Part shown: one piece after another, positions 20,867-34,556 of the stretch
Position numbering within the stretch: position 1 is the first letter of the stretch
How the letters are laid out: each line of letters begins with the position of its first letter
NCBI GenBank assembly: GCA_016808115.1
Contig: JAEQBH010002188.1
Coordinates: forward strand, 124,001-188,000
Source of the DNA: Tetrastigma voinierianum
Lineage: Eukaryota > Streptophyta > Magnoliopsida > Vitales > Vitaceae
Length of the DNA stretch: 64,000 bases
Direction of reading: 5' to 3'
Notes under the pieces: generated by a model
What the model was told of the DNA's origin: nothing
The model's input: the letters and a program-made list of their open reading frames with translations, nothing else
Databases searched by the model: none
Translations under genes and position numbers: made by a program

Positions 20867-23325
20867 TGTGACGCTCCAAAATTTGGGGGTTCGTTGATCA
20901 CCCATCAACCCGCGGAAAAATTATGGATATCGTATAATTTGATACCACACCGTTGAGTCCTATTTACCCAGATCCATAATTTTATCAAAACCGGATACAG
21001 TCTCCTTCGTATGGGGAGTTCTACCTAAAACCAAGCTTGTACCGTGCATAATATTGCAGGAAAATAGCACCTGCCAAGAAGTCCCAGGTTCACTTAGGCG
21101 AAGCGCCTAAGCGAGGCAGAGCCTAAATATGCAAGACGGCCTCGGGTTCATCTAGGCGAAGCCCACCTTCACCCAGACGAATTACATCGCCTTGGCGAAG
21201 CTCACCTTCGCCAAGGCGAGGTAGAGCCTATTTCAGGACGAAGTTGTGACACAAAAAAAAAAAAACCCATAAGAGTTCAAGTTCAACTCTTAAAATATTA
21301 TTACATACCAAAATGAATTTCACTACAAAAATTTTACAAAACAATTACAAAAGTAATTATAAAAACAACAAGTTGACTTTCTTCACCCTTGCGGAAATAC
21401 TGGATGAGAAGCCCAGGCCAAACGCATGTCCCACTTTTCAAATGTTTTCTATAAGGTGAGCCACGCCGATGATAATCCTATGAGACGATTACCCCACTAA
21501 GTGCACATGCGATGTTCACATTCATTAACATTCAAAAATAAGAATATGCCAATTCTGGCAGATTCTACATGTCGTGCTATGAAATGAGATGAGACTCACT
21601 CATGCCATACCTCGAGTCTTTATAGTCTCGTCGCATAATCACGATGCGATGTGTGATAAAATTCGTCATTGATGGATTACATCCAATGATCATTTTGAAA
21701 ACAAAATTCATTTGTTTATAAACCAAAACTCGTTAGATGTCACACCTTAAATGATCATTTCATATACAAAACTCGTGTGTTTTTTCGGGTAGCGGATTTT
21801 AGAATCTCATATGAGCCTTGCACACACTTTAGCACACTTTTGGACTTTCACCCAGTTGGAGTGTATGAACCGATATGGTCTTTCACGAGAAAATGTCCTA
21901 GCCACTCTTCTTTATTACTCGACACAAGTTTTTCCATGTCATGAACCGTGCAACTCTATTGGACTTCGTTCAACGTTATCGAGCCCACTCATCAATCACC
22001 AAATGTGGTGTTTGATCTTAACAATGCACTCACACCCATGAAATGCGATGTTCCCGTGCATATGCAATGTAATGCACCATTGTATGTCAATGTCATGTCA
22101 CATCTATGATGAATGCCATATGGACAATTTAATTCATATATTTAACCATGTATCATGGACAATTATATCACATGCATATAATTTCCAAATAAACACTCAT
22201 TTAAATGTCAATATATAAACATACATATATCAACATTCATCAAACAACAATAATTAAGCATGTTATTACAAAATCAAATAATAACACCCTTAATCCTCAA
22301 GGCCAAATGTGACATTTAAATGCCCACAAAACTAGCCCCAAATGGGCCCTTAAACTGGTCATAAAATTGACCAAAAAGGCCTTTAAACTAGCCACAAAAC
22401 CAACCAAATAGACCCTTAAAAGTCCGAATTTTTCTTCTTAATCCAAATAGTCCCTAAAACAATTTTTGGGACATACTATAAACAACCACAAATCAAATCA
22501 CAAAGCAGGCTACAAATGGGCCGTAAAACGACCATTAAAGCCATGCAAAATAGCCAAATAGCCCCTTAGGGCATCAACACAAACAACTTCCCTTAAAGCA
22601 ACCCTAAGGTTGGAAATAAACCAAAGTAGGAAGAATCCCTACTTCTTGGAGTGTAGTAGAATGGTAAGAGGTCTCGAAAACACCTCCTAAACCTGAAACT
22701 TTGATTTCCCCCAAATCTCCTCCTTTGGATCTTTAGTGAAATCCCTTATTTCTGGTACACACGCGTAGCCCTCATTGAGGTGATGAACTTTAGTTATTGG
22801 CTCGACGAATTCCGATAGACGGAACTCCATGGATCGTCGAAAGAAGTCTTGGACTCTTTCTTTCTCTCCCTCTTACTCTCTCTCACGTTTTCTCCAGTGA
22901 AAATGAATGACACATGCGAAATCACTTTTAACCCGCTGTATGCATTTTTAAATACTTGGCCCATTAATAGGTGCCACATGTCCTGACTTATTCGGCTCAG
23001 GTTTCGCTCAGAAATGATTAATTTCATCCTAGTTTTGAGTTCGGATTATTTTACGCCTTGAACTTTATTTAAATTATTTTTCCACTTGAATTTTTTCTTA
23101 AAATCAGTTTTTGGGGTCACAGACACCGTCATGTGAAAATCGTGAAAATTAGACTATCTCGGGAGTGTGAAGTCGTGCAGTAACAGATTTCATGAGATGA
23201 ATCCAACAGTGAGGTCCATTTCATCATATGAGATTTAGAAAATTTTAGGCCTACAAACTGTACTGTAGTGGCAATTTACTGTTTTGCCCTTTTTTGGAAA
23301 AATTCAAATTTGCTTGGGTTTTACA
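20867..23325 (-). repeat. Element C 3' LTR (left)
   Basis: 2459 bp, starting TGTGACGCTCC and ending GGGTTTTACA on the plus strand. It aligns with 51296-53690 over its whole length: CACTCACACCCATGAAATGC, the cggcc-rich stretch and the ATTCAAATTTG end are shared. It contains a strong hairpin at 21187-21219. Confidence 0.92.
21187..21219. repeat. Perfect 14-bp hairpin in element C LTR
   Basis: The arms TCGCCTTGGCGAAG and CTTCGCCAAGGCGA are separated by the 5-base loop CTCAC. The site lies in a GC-rich cluster (21095-21230) of repeated GGCGAAG/CTTCGCC motifs. The equivalent part of the right LTR (about 51505-51560) is degraded. Confidence 0.95.
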
Positions 23326-23340
23326 TTCTTCCCCTCTTAA
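23326..23340 (-). other. Element C polypurine tract
   Basis: TTAAGAGGGGAAGAA on the minus strand, directly abutting the TGTAAAACCC start of the LTR. Confidence 0.87.
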
Positions 23341-23525
23341 AAGAATTTTGTTCCCAAAATTCACACACACTACACATACAATCACATGCATATGCTACAG
23401 TCATTTAATATCAAATGACAAAAAAAAAACATACTTTCATCATCAAATAAGAAAGGATAATTGGTACGTATAGTGTCTTCGTCTTCCCATGTTGCTTCCT
23501 CCACTCCTCGGTGCTACCACAACAC

Positions 23526-24093
23526 CATCACTAGCCTCATGGTCTTGCCTTGAAAAACCTGTTCCTGACTATCCATGATATGTACCGGTCCCTCCTCGAA
23601 GGTTCCATTCGCATCAACAACAAGCTTGCCTTAATCACCACATGAGTCGGATTTAGAGTGTATTTTCGGAGCATGGAGACATGGAATGCAGGTATGAACA
23701 GATACGTTTGGTACAGTAGCATGGCCGGTATGGCAGTACCTACCCTCTCAGAGTACCTCGAAGGGGCCGGATATATCTCGGCGATAGCTTTCAAAACTAG
23801 GAACCTTACCGCTCATCTCTTGGCATCACCTTAAAGACATGATTCCTACCTCGAGCTTCTAAAGGCTCTTGTAGTCTGTCGGCGTAGCTCTTTTGTCGGC
23901 TCTGAGCCATGAGAGAAGGCAGCTTAAAGTATCAAATCCACCTTCTCGGAGGTGTCCTAACCAAATCCCTAGGCACCGTAGTGGGTCTTTCTCACCTCGA
24001 TCCGACAAGCCTGGGAGATCGTGAGGCCTCCGTGTGTGCCTCATAGGGTGCCATCAATATGCTCGCTTGATAACTATTGTTGTAGGCGAACTC
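23526..24093 (-). pseudogene. Element C integrase C-terminus (3' fragment of split pol)
   Basis: Integrase tail of C. The piece at 23537-23794 contains FHVSMLRKYTLNPTHVV, the conserved motif that precedes the chromodomain-type tail in chromoviruses. A YSERVGT block is before it and a degraded tail follows. At 24060-24093 the minus strand encodes EFAYNNSYQASI, a conserved integrase segment, and is broken there by element D. The matching N-terminal part lies 23 kb away at 47162 onward. Frames are disrupted. Confidence 0.87.
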
Positions 24094-25276
24094 TATCGCG
24101 CCCCAGCCCCCGCCTAGGCGGAAGAGGGGGATTGCGGCACGGGACTGGGACTCCTTTACCTAAGTTACTGAAATTAGTGGGCTAATTTCAAAATATAACA
24201 CAATATATCAGAATGTAACTTAAACTTAATCCACGAGGAAATAAAACTTTTAGCACTATCACCATAATGGTGTTCATAATGTCTTGTACAAATATCTGAG
24301 TCCGATTGACTTATACATATACAAGTCTATTATAACACATATACGTATTCAAAATCGGAGGTCGTACCTATAGATATTGACTCCTATTCTTTGCGTTGAC
24401 CTCACATTGTCTTGATGCAGTGGGATATCCTCTTTAGTACCTACATGGATGAAACACTCAGTGCTAAGCTTATAGCTTAGTGGGAAACATATAACATATA
24501 TGACCACTTGTAGTGGTCATGTGATAATATACAATTAACCACGATTCCTATTTTCACATTGGGCGATATATCAAGACTACTTGCCTGCTTATGTCATTTA
24601 TTAGAGTTCTCACGCTCATTCTTCATAATACATAGTACTTTTATATGCGCCAGCTACATCACATTTTCAATTCAAATCATTGTTTTCATGTTACATGGTT
24701 CTTATAACCATTTCAGCTATTTTATCTCATCTTATGTCTTGCATATTCGAGAAGTGGATATGGTATAAAGCGTATGTGCAGGAAGGTACTATCCTTTATC
24801 TGAACAATGACATGTATATTGTTTAAATGGGGCGAAATTTGTAATGACCCCGAATGGGGCCCAGTATATCATGTAATCCCTAATAGGCATGCCTACCTAT
24901 CCATCTACGGGGGACATATGCGAACTGATCAATCTTATTACATTTTATTCTTGTTCGAAGCTATGCATCTCATATACATAGTTAATGGAAATTACATGTA
25001 TTCACATGAATACTTTTGGAAATGATATTCACATATACATATATAATTGTTACTTTTATCGTAGCACAATATGATCATGTTCTCGGTATTGCTCGTATTT
25101 ACGTTCATGTAATCATAGTTCATATAGCAATCCACTTTTATAATTATTTCTGATTTCATTTATTCACTTGAATCTCTTTATACCAAAATATTTCCTCTGA
25201 ATAGAGCTCTTGAGGCAATTTCTAGGTGACAAATCGAATTTGAATACACTTATTTCAAGGAGATTTGTTCTCTGAA
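24094..25276 (-). repeat. Element D 3' LTR (left), first part
   Basis: Aligns with 45008 onward: GGCGGAAGAGGGGGA, GGCACGGGACTG, CACCATAATGGTGTTCATAA and TGACCACTTGT are shared. It opens with a 12-bp palindrome CCGCCTAGGCGG (24110-24121) that is imperfect in the right LTR. It is cut by element E, and TSD copy CTGAA sits at 25272-25276. Confidence 0.87.
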
Positions 25277-25619
25277 TGTGCAGTTCCCAACTGAAATTTA
25301 GATAAGCTCGATTTAAATGGTGATGGAATTGAGTTATGACCTAAACACTAAAGCGTACGAAGCAGGACCTAAGCGCCCCAATAGCTTCGCTTTGGCCAAT
25401 TTTACGGGTCGATGGGGTCAATTTTGTAAAACGGGGAAAATTCAAGTTTTACGAAAGAAACAGCTTGATAATTTCTTGTTATATTACGGTGGAAAATGCG
25501 CCAAATTTTCTAGATCTCAGATGACGAAATGGACTTCACCGTTGAATTCTTCTCGTGAAATCTAGTTACCTAATCGAATTTCGTTGAATTTCGAGATGGT
25601 TGGAATTTCATGTTCTTTG

Positions 25620-25790
25620 AGGCATTGGGTGTCGGGTGACACATGGGGTGTGCCACATGGCATGACTAGGGGTTGCCACATGGCACAATGGGAGAAGGAC
25701 ACATGGCATAAGAGCTATGTGGTGTGGAGAGTGTCACCTAGAACATGTGTCCATGTGACACATAGACCATGGAAAAGGCGACATATGCCA
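25620..25790 (+). repeat. Degenerate CACATGGC minisatellite in element E
   Basis: GACACATGGGG, GCCACATGGCA, GCCACATGGCAC, GGACACATGGCA and further CACATG variants recur every 22-30 bases. Confidence 0.7.
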
Positions 25791-25849
25791 AGATGAATAG
25801 TAGAGTGAGAGGAAGCTTTCTCTCACTTGAAGCAAACCAAAAAATTCGA

Positions 25850-25975
25850 TGGGGAAGGGGAGAAGAAAGGAAAAGGGAAAAGGGAAAAGGAAAGAAAAAA
25901 AAAAGGGAGAGGAGGAAAACCGTGCGTGGAGGAGGAAAAAAAAAAGAAAAAAAAGAAAAAAGAAAAAAGAAAAGG
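25850..25975 (+). repeat. Purine-rich low-complexity tract in element E
   Basis: About 125 bp of nearly pure G and A on the plus strand. The lysine- and glutamate-rich reading frames here are by-products of composition and not genes. Confidence 0.85.
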
Positions 25976-26878
25976 GCTCCGATTCCTGGTGTTTCAATGG
26001 TTAGAAGTCGTTAGTCGAGAATTAAAGTTGGTTTACTCGACGAGAGCTACGAGTAGGTGCCAAAAAACAAAAGGGGTAGGGATTTCTATTACACTAGTTA
26101 TTTCTTGCCTAATGGCCATGTAAGGGTCATTTTGGTTCAGCTATAATCTTAGGGCTGTGTTTATTGACGGTCGGACCGGACCGATGTTCGAGCGAAGTAT
26201 GGACCTTTTGGCTGCAGTGTGTAGCCTTGGTTCCTGATTGGGCGTGTTTGGGCATCATCTGCTCATTAGCCATGGATGGTCGATCTGGGATTGAACTGGG
26301 TTGTTTATGGTTTGAAATTTTGGCAGTGTTGGCGGAGTGGGTGTAGTGCTTGGTTTTGGGGTTTGAACAATTTTCGCACACCCATGCGAATCGGCAGCTT
26401 CGACTTCAGACGACCATAACTTTCTTGTCTGAACTCCGATTTGCATGTTCTTGGACTCTACGAAAAGCTCTTTGAGTCTAGAATTTAACCATATGCCAGT
26501 GAATGGTATTTGGTGCTCACAGTTTTGGGTGTTTTCCTTGTAAAAAAATTGATGTGTGGATTGTTTTGTAGGGGATTGCTTATCTTTGCGATTGATAAAA
26601 GTACGAAGTTATCCTTGCTTGTATGTTTGATACTTGGTGTTGATATATGCTTGAGATGCATGAAAAGTGGGCCACTTGTATTTATTGTATTAGCGAAGCA
26701 TGTTGAGATATGTGTTATGTGTTAAATGTGAATAATTATATGTATTAAATCACGGTATCCATGATACTTGGCATGAAGATATGATTTTGAGCGTACGTGG
26801 CATTCATTGTGCATGTAGCATGAGATACATGCAATGACATTGCATTGCATTATGCATGGGACATCGCATGACATGGGT

Positions 26879-26966
26879 GTGAGTGCATGGTAGAGATCGA
26901 CACTGTATTTGGTGTTTGATAGCATGTTGTGAGTATATGGTAGATCGACACTATGTTTGGTGTTTA
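26879..26966 (+). repeat. 50-bp tandem duplication in element E
   Basis: GTGAGTGCATGGTAGAGATC..GGTGTTT at 26879-26918 is repeated, with small changes, at 26929-26966. Confidence 0.8.
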
Positions 26967-27607
26967 CGTGGTGGGCTCGATAGGTGGGACGGCGTGGAAT
27001 GAGTATCACGATCGCATAAAAAAAGGAAATAGAAAAGCCATGTGTTGGGTATAAGTGCAGGATAGATGCCGCACGGGTGAAAAACCGGTATTCTTGGTTG
27101 AACATGTTTATCCGGCGGTGAGGTCGCGAAAGTGTCGGAAGGTTTACGAAGCCTGCGGTGAGACCTTGGAAATTCTCTACCCACAAAAACACACGGGACT
27201 TGGTAAAAACAAGTGAATATCGGAGTTTGTCCAATGGATTTTGATTTATAAAACAAAAAACTTTTGTTTTGGAAAAATGGTCATTGATGGAACGTAAGCG
27301 TGGTTTGCTTCCACTGGCATATGCATGTGTGAGAAGTCTCGTGAGGACGCTCGGGACATGGGACGGGGAATTGAGTCACATTCTCATCCATAGCGTAGAC
27401 ATTTGAGTAGGAATGTGTATGTTTTTACTTGAATGTGTGAAATGGCGTTGCGTGTCGCGACAGGTGGGGGTAGCGTGGGGGTAATGCCTGCTGGCGTTTA
27501 TCATCTGGATTGTGGGACCTCATTTAAGTCTGAGCAGTCTTGGAGGACCCGATTGCTTTCGATGAATGCCTAAATTGAAGCTGGGATTGTGACTTTAGTG
27601 GTTGTTT

Positions 27608-29935
27608 TGTAGCGACCTGCAGATTCAACGATTGGCGGATCCGGATGAAAACGAGGGCGCTTGGCGAAAACCATTGCTCGAAGCCATTTCATTCATATAA
27701 GCGTTTTCTTCTCAAATCTTTGCGGAAGCGGTTTCAATTTGGGGCAAACCCATTAACATTTACATTTAACAAAAGGCATTTACAATGAAGGCATTCCATG
27801 CCTTTTCAAAATGATTTACAAAATAGAAGTTCAAATTGTTTTTACAAAATATCAATGTTAACAGTAGGTGAATGCGTGTCGAACATACTGCATGACTCTT
27901 TCTTTATGACTCGGCGACCACTCGATCTTGCCTTTCATCCACTGTTCACTCGGTACGTGCATTGATAAAGCAATCGCTAAAAGCATTTTCATCTTTGGTG
28001 GTTACTCTAATTCCCGTTCTTACATTCGATTAAGAATCGAATCATGCGATTTTTACTAAACAAAACTTTCAAATCTTTTGGATGTCCGATATTATCTGAT
28101 ACATATACTTATTTCATATACAATCATTTATGGTTCATTGATCATCCCGAAATATCGCTTTAAAGCCATCACGATAAATCATTTATAACCAAATCATGCG
28201 TTTCCGCGATACTCTTTTCATTTAAATTTGCAATCGTGCTTTTCAATTCGATATGTCGACCCGATCTCGAATCAATTAGTTATGTCCTTAACGTTAACTA
28301 TGTTTTCGGTATCTGGGATAATCGGAATCAGCGACACGGTCTCGGCTGCGATATAAGCTTGTTGTTTTATATACCGGTTAGATCCGTGGGTTGTTGATTG
28401 GTTATTATAAATCAATTTGTGAACAACTAACGTCTTGTCACATTGGGTTCTTGTCGAATTAACGCATCAAATACGTTTGTTGTAGTACTACTAATTTGAC
28501 CCTTATTGGTATACCAATCTGTCCTTAATCACGAAATTAAGCAGGTTAACATTCTATTAAGGAGGCGTTGAATCCTTTATAGAAAAATACGATGCAAATA
28601 TGTGCATTTGTATAAACAATTCATTTTCAAAACTCATGCGAATTTTCATATCTGAAGCATTTCACTGATCAATTGCCTCCAATCCGATTAAAACAAATCG
28701 ATATGTTTTTCCTCAATACATTTTAAGAATAAACATTCAAATCTTGAAAGCAGAGAATAGGAGAAGATGACAAACCAATCTATATCTTTCTTTTTGCCTT
28801 GCGTCGATCTCGGTCTAGGTTAGGTGTTCTCAGGCCATAGCAAATCACACACATCATATTTGGCCAGTAAACTAGCCTTGCTCATAAAGAATATCGGCTT
28901 TCTTAGGCGAGTGTGGTACATTTTTCACTTAGTTTTCATTCTTATTTGAACCCCATTAATAATTTATTAGGGTCCTTAAACTATCGATTGTGCGAATACA
29001 TGAACTTTCGAAGCAAAAATCGAAATTTTCTCATGAGCAGTCATCTCACGCCACGATATACTCGTAATAACAAGAAAGCTACGCGTAAGCGTCTTGAGTG
29101 CCCTTTTGGGCACCTCGGCCTGTAGCTAACGTGAGGCATCCTTATTCTGTAAGAGCGACGCGGTGTGGGGTTCTAAGTTGCGGAGTAGGAGCTGTTTTGC
29201 CCAGTTACGGTTTCTCTTTTGATTTTCTCCAAAAATCACCCCAAAATCCCAAAATGAAACTACAGAAATCACTCCCCAGGCATTCTAATATCATCCTAAA
29301 CCAACCTTGGCGAAAACCCATGGATGGATTAAGGTTTTTCTAACGAAACATCATTTAAAGAAATCTAGGGTTTGGTTACTTTTACCTTAAATCCTTTTGA
29401 ATATTTCTTACGCAGATGCTTGATCACTTAGAAGCGAGGAATGGGGATGATCTCACAATCTTCTTCTTGCAAAACCACCTTCTATCTCCTCTCACTCTCT
29501 TCTCAAAACGTTTTTGGCACAATGTGCCCTTCAAAGACCTAATGTTGTCTAATATCCCTTATTTCTCTTAAGGTCATGTTTGGCTCTTTGATTAAATCCC
29601 ATTTTCCATTTTTCTCACTTAAAGCTTACTAATCTCCTTATTTGCACATTCATTTATCATTTATTTTACATTAGTATTTAAGCTTATCATTTGACCCTTA
29701 GGTCCTCATTTCTGATGTTCCCAGGTGCCGCTTTTAAATGAGTTTATTTAAAGTTCGATCAATTTCTCATTTTAGCATATAACATTAATCCTTATGCTCA
29801 CATATTTATTTCACTTTTCACAATTTAACAATTCTATCGGTTTTCTAAACCAAAGTTTGGTTGATTTATGCGAATATATAATAGAATTATTATAAAAATT
29901 CTCTGATATTTTTGGGGCGTTCTGACTCCCGGCAA
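27608..29935 (-). repeat. Element F 3' LTR (left)
   Basis: About 2330 bp. It is homologous to 34557-36822: GGCATTCCATGCCTTTTCAA, TTATTGGTATACCAATCT, TTTATTAGGGTCCTTAAAC and TCTAGGGTTTGGTT are shared. It ends near GGGGCGTTCTGA, a damaged GGGGCGTTACA. Confidence 0.88.
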
Positions 29936-31100
29936 AATTTCGTCCTCAGTCGCTGCATTAAGCGATGCGGATAATTTACGCGCATCGTTTCTTCACTTTC
30001 CCAAAGTGGCTTCTTGGTCTTGTGGTTTCTCGACACTTTGACTAACGAGAATCTTCTTGTTAGTAATTCCTTCACTTCCCGAGCCAAGATATTTATTGGC
30101 TCTTCTTCATCTGATCATCACAGTCTCGGCTCGATTGTCTTGAAGAGAGACTCACGTCTGCGACGAATTTTGATGGGTACCTCCTGTTTATCGAAACATG
30201 GAAAACATTATGGATATTTTCCAATTTCGGAGGTAATGCCAAGCGGTATGCCGGACCCACTTTTGATCTTTGATATGGACGATGAATCACAGGGCTCGGC
30301 TTGCCTTTTCCCGGAAATCTCGTATGCTGAGCGATACTTTCAAAACACTTTGTGATCTCATATCGAATATATTTTCTTTTCATGTCGGCATATGATTTAT
30401 GTCTGTCGGTGGCCACTTTCAATCTCTCTGTCATTTTTCACTTTTTAACTGATCCTCTTTGTATCGTCGGGGCGATCACTTTCTTTTCGCTCCGGGTTAC
30501 GTCGGCTATTTCTGATTGACATGCATTTTCTTCCATATAAAGCCTCGTAGGTCTTGATTCCCCAATACTTGATTGGAAACTATTATTGTACCGCAAAATT
30601 CAAAGAATGTGTCGATCCCGACTACGTAGTCGATCACCCTGACTCCCTTAACATATCTTCGAAATCCTAGATCCCACTTTCTACGGTGTCACGTCTCTGC
30701 GGGTGGAATCGTATTGAAATTCGGTCGAGGTGCCTGAAGCCTCTTGCAATTTTCCCCAATCACCGGTAAACCTCGAGATCTCGGTCTGAAATAATGGATA
30801 TTGGAATCCCATGCAGTGTCTTCCTTGATGTATGCAGCTTTGCTAGCTTATCAGCGAGTCGTCGGTTCCTTGTAGGAAGTGAGTTGACTTGGTCGAAGCC
30901 GATTCGGCCTACGACCGGCGGGTCATCTTTCTCCTCAATGGTAACCCAACCACAAAATCCATGGTGATTCGGTCCCATTTCCTCGGTATTCTAATGAGCT
31001 CTGGTAAATCACGAAGGAACTTGATGCTCTTACCTTTGCTACTCTTTGACACACCGACACTTGATTACATACTTTCGATACATACTCTTTTCATTAGAGC
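29936..31100 (-). pseudogene. Element F integrase relic
   Basis: Integrase in several frames. 30093-30434 has HNVFHVSINRRY, the conserved block before the tail, and a damaged FLKVSPW region. 30760-30978 has the catalytic-core end with HGIPISIISDRDLEVYR, where DPRF is altered. The segment toward 31100 leads into the zinc-binding end. Frameshifts separate the parts. Its order after RNase H is the normal Ty3/gypsy order. Confidence 0.82.
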
Positions 31101-31720
31101 GACCCAGGAATGACATTTTCAAATCTTGATACATCTTTGTGCTACTGGGATGGATAGCAAAAGATCTATTGTGTGCCTCTTCAAGTATGGATTTTCTTAA
31201 ATCATTACCATCGGGTACACAAACCCGATCTTTATAATACAAAACTCCATTTTTGTTCATTGTAAACTCGGTCTCTTTCTCATTTCCAATTTGACTCACT
31301 ATGGCAGAAATCTTTCCATCTCTCTTTTGTGCTTCTAGCACTCGGTTCAACATCTCTGGTCTCGCTATCAATTCTGCCACTACGGTACCATCGTCTGATA
31401 ATGACAAATGGGCATTCAATGCTCGAAGCGTTTGCACTGTCTTTCTACTCAAAGCGTCGGCCACTACATTGGCCTTTCCCGGGTGATAGTCAATCACGCA
31501 ATCATAGTCTTTTATCAACTTCATCCATCTACGTTGTCTCAAGTTAAGCTCGTTGTGAGGCGAAATGCCAAGAACTCTTATGATACGTGTAGATGAAACA
31601 CCTTTCTCCATACAAATAATGTCTCCCGAATTTTATTTATAAATACAATTACGGTAATTCCCGAATCATCGCGTGGGGCATGCGAAACTGTCTTGGGGCA
31701 TAGGCTACCACTTTACCTCT
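31039..31720 (-). pseudogene. Element F RNase H end and integrase zinc-binding region
   Basis: The longest open pol piece of the nest (31039-31611, 190 codons). It begins in the RNase H tail (LRQRRWMKLIKDYDCVIDY, then HPGKANVVADALSRK). It continues through the linker to the integrase zinc finger, with LEEAHNRSFAIHPSSTKMYQ, the HHCC-type first part. The upstream RNase H core (YTDHKSL-like) is broken at about 31580-31720. Confidence 0.88.
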
Positions 31721-32199
31721 TGTATTAGGACACATCCAAGTCCATTTAGTGGCTAGCATCCTTCAAGATCACATATTCTTTAAGCGAGATTAAATTTGAG
31801 TAGGCAGGAGCCTCGATTAAGAATGCTTTCAACTTATCAAAACTTCTTTGACATTTTCACTCCATTCATGTAACATTTTTACGGGCGATCTCGTCATCGG
31901 AGTGCAATCTGAAAACCCCTTAATGAATCTTACGTAGTAACACACTTGGAGTCACAGGGAAATACGTATACGTAATATTTCTTGGTGGCCACCATTCCCA
32001 TGACCACTTATTTTCTTTGGATCCACTCTCGAATTCCTTAACCAAATGATATTGCCCCGAAAAGGACACTTCAGTCAACCAAAATTCACACTTGCTTTCG
32101 GTTCGCATGTGTTGCTCTTTTCTCGAGTCTATAACACTACTAGAGGTGTGTCGTGATTTTCCGTCCTTTGAATACACATAAGTATGTCATACATGAATC

Positions 32200-33110
32200 A
32201 CCTGACAAAGCGATCACGTCTGATCGGAAAACCACGATTCATTAGTTCCATGAATGGTTGGAGCATTTGTCGAACCAAACGACATTACAAGGAACTCATG
32301 TCCATATCACGTTCTAAATGCCGTTTTATGCACATCCACATCTTTAATTCTCAACTGATGATGCCCAGATCACAAATCAATCTTCGAAAAGATACTTGCA
32401 CCCTTTAGTTGGTCGAACAAATTATCAATCCTGGGTAATGGATACTTATTCTTTACTGTCAACTTGTTCAGTTGTCTATAATCAATACATAGCCGAAGTG
32501 TACCATCTTTCTTCTTAACAAAGAGCATGGGAGCTCCCCATGGTGATACATTTGGTCGAATAAACCCTTTTTCTAGTAGTTCTTGTAATTGCAATTTCAA
32601 TTCTTTTAACTCCAACGGAGCCATTCCATACGGTGTAATGGATGCCGGTGTGGCACACAGTACTGACGTCGATACGCGAGCTCGATCTCCTGCGTGAAGC
32701 GATCTTGGCCACTCTTACGGAAACACGTTCGAAAGTCACCCAGGTAGGGATATCGGATGCAGGCCTTGCCTTTAAGTTTCAATCATATAAGCGAGTAAGC
32801 TTCCACGTCCTTTCCACAGTATTTTTTCTCGTAGTAGGCTGGATATCACATTAGAGGTGGTTAATTCTCGTGATGAAAATAACCTCATCGTCATTCGGTG
32901 TCCTTAAGGTCACTCTTTTGATTCTATAATCCACCATCACTTGGTGTCAGGATAACCAATCTATCCCTAAAATCACATTAAACTCCTTAAAGGATAATTC
33001 GATCAAATTCCCAGGAAACTCATACTCTCGCATTCGGATGGGGCGTCTACGCACTACATTCCGCGATAACAGTATCTTGACGGGTTCGTCACGAATATCA
33101 TCACTCGGTT
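32200..33110 (-). pseudogene. Element F RT and protease relic
   Basis: RT fingers are intact at 32370-32624: LQELLEKGFIRPNVSPWGAP and LCIDYRQLNKLTVKNKYPLP, ending at FSKIDL. The palm with the YxDD motif (about 32160-32300) is broken. Protease sequence lies at about 32830-33100. The frames are discontinuous. Confidence 0.85.
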
Positions 33111-33692
33111 TTTTTCCTCCTCGGTAAATTTCTAAACTAGGTATGTCGGTCTGAATATGCAGTGGGTTGACCGGGTGTCGATGCGTAGTACGGTAGTGTC
33201 GAGATTTGGAAGTGCAGGCTATCGCATCTGAGCGTCGGTATCTTCAAACTGCTTCGTGCATATGCTTTCTGGCCAGACACGTGCATCTGTCTACCCTCGA
33301 TGCGAGTTGCGCCTCGAGATGCTTGGTGATGCAACGCTCTTGTTGCCTTCGGGTGCCCTTTGAAGTTGCCTGAGTGCGGGGTCTTTGTAAATGAAACGAG
33401 CTGCAGAAACCGATCTCTTGCTACATGCTCATTGTATCCTGAATCAAAAAAACCTGAAGCACACAGTAAGTCTCGACATTCTCCTTTATGATTCTTCCCA
33501 CAATGGGAAGCGATGAGGCGATGCGTCCTCCCCAGGAGCAGCTGGTGCGCACTTCATGATGGTGCGGTAGAGTAGTATTCCTGTAGATAACTGGGCAGTC
33601 CACTGGTATAGAATTTGAATGGAACCTTGTGGTCCTCTGAATTTCTTTCTTTGCTGTTGTTGCAAACTAGACTAACCGGGATTTTTCTTTCC

Positions 33693-34250
33693 CTATCTTT
33701 TATCTTTTCTCTCTTTTTCCTCTTTCTTTACTCTTTCCACATTCAATGCACATGTCACGATTTTGGAGAAATCCTCATGGAAAAATCCTGTGACATGGGC
33801 TCGACTATGGTCATTAAGGTTGTCTTCGAACCTACGATACTTTTCTTTTTCACTCACTAGTATCTCGAGAGCATACTTGCTCAACCGGGTGAATTCTCTA
33901 TGATATTCGGTCACACTCATATGTCTTTGCTTCTGATTATGAAAATCGCGTCTCATGTTGCTCAGATAAATGCTACCCACATAGTGCTTCTTGAACTCAT
34001 CCAAGAAGAACTTCCTTGTAACTTTCTCTGATGGTGCGGTCCTGGTCATGGAAACCCACCACTGATAAGCCTCATCCTGTAGTAGGGAGGTCGCACATTC
34101 CAAACTCTCATCCGGTGTACAATGCATTTGCACTAGCATTCGCTCAGTCCTTTTGAGCTAACTCTCTGCCATAGAAGGCTCATCCTCTTTCTTTCCAAGA
34201 AAGTCTATCGGTTGGTACCTTGCCATTCTCTCAATGGCTGATCATTGTGG
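33693..34250 (-). pseudogene. Element F gag relic
   Basis: One open piece of 148 codons (33693-34139) with LECATSLLQDEAYQWWVSM, FFLDEFKKHYVG and VTEYHREFTRLSKYA, typical of the Ty3/gypsy retrotransposon gag domain. It ends in a lysine-rich stretch. The matching N-terminal part continues to about 34250 in other frames. The LECATSLLQDEAY motif is shared with element A, so A and F belong to related families. Confidence 0.88.
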
Positions 34251-34556
34251 AAGCGGTGCAATTTGGATTTGCTCGGCTCTTCTGGCAGGCTAAGCGTTGG
34301 AGGATACCCATAATTGCCTCACGCCACTTGTTCCGAGTTCATTTGCGGTGGAGCATGAGATCTTGTCCACCTACCACTAAGCGGGCTATCAAGACAATTT
34401 CCGCGGTCATCCTCGACCCCCAGGGGCTGAACCATCAATAACTTCTCCTGGCTAAGACGACAAGATGCGTAGAGTCATGTCATCCTTTGCTCTTCACAAA
34501 TGCAATATGTAATGGTACAATTCTTTGAGCAGCACAAGCCTAAGCAGATACATAAG

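Noticed and set aside
25734..26123. Lys/Glu- or Phe/Ser-rich frames
   Set aside because: They result from the purine-rich tract in element E; there is no domain or start context.
26722..27234. 170-codon minus-strand frame
   Set aside because: It lies in LTR-like DNA of element E, with no recognisable domain. Its length comes from chance and low stop density.
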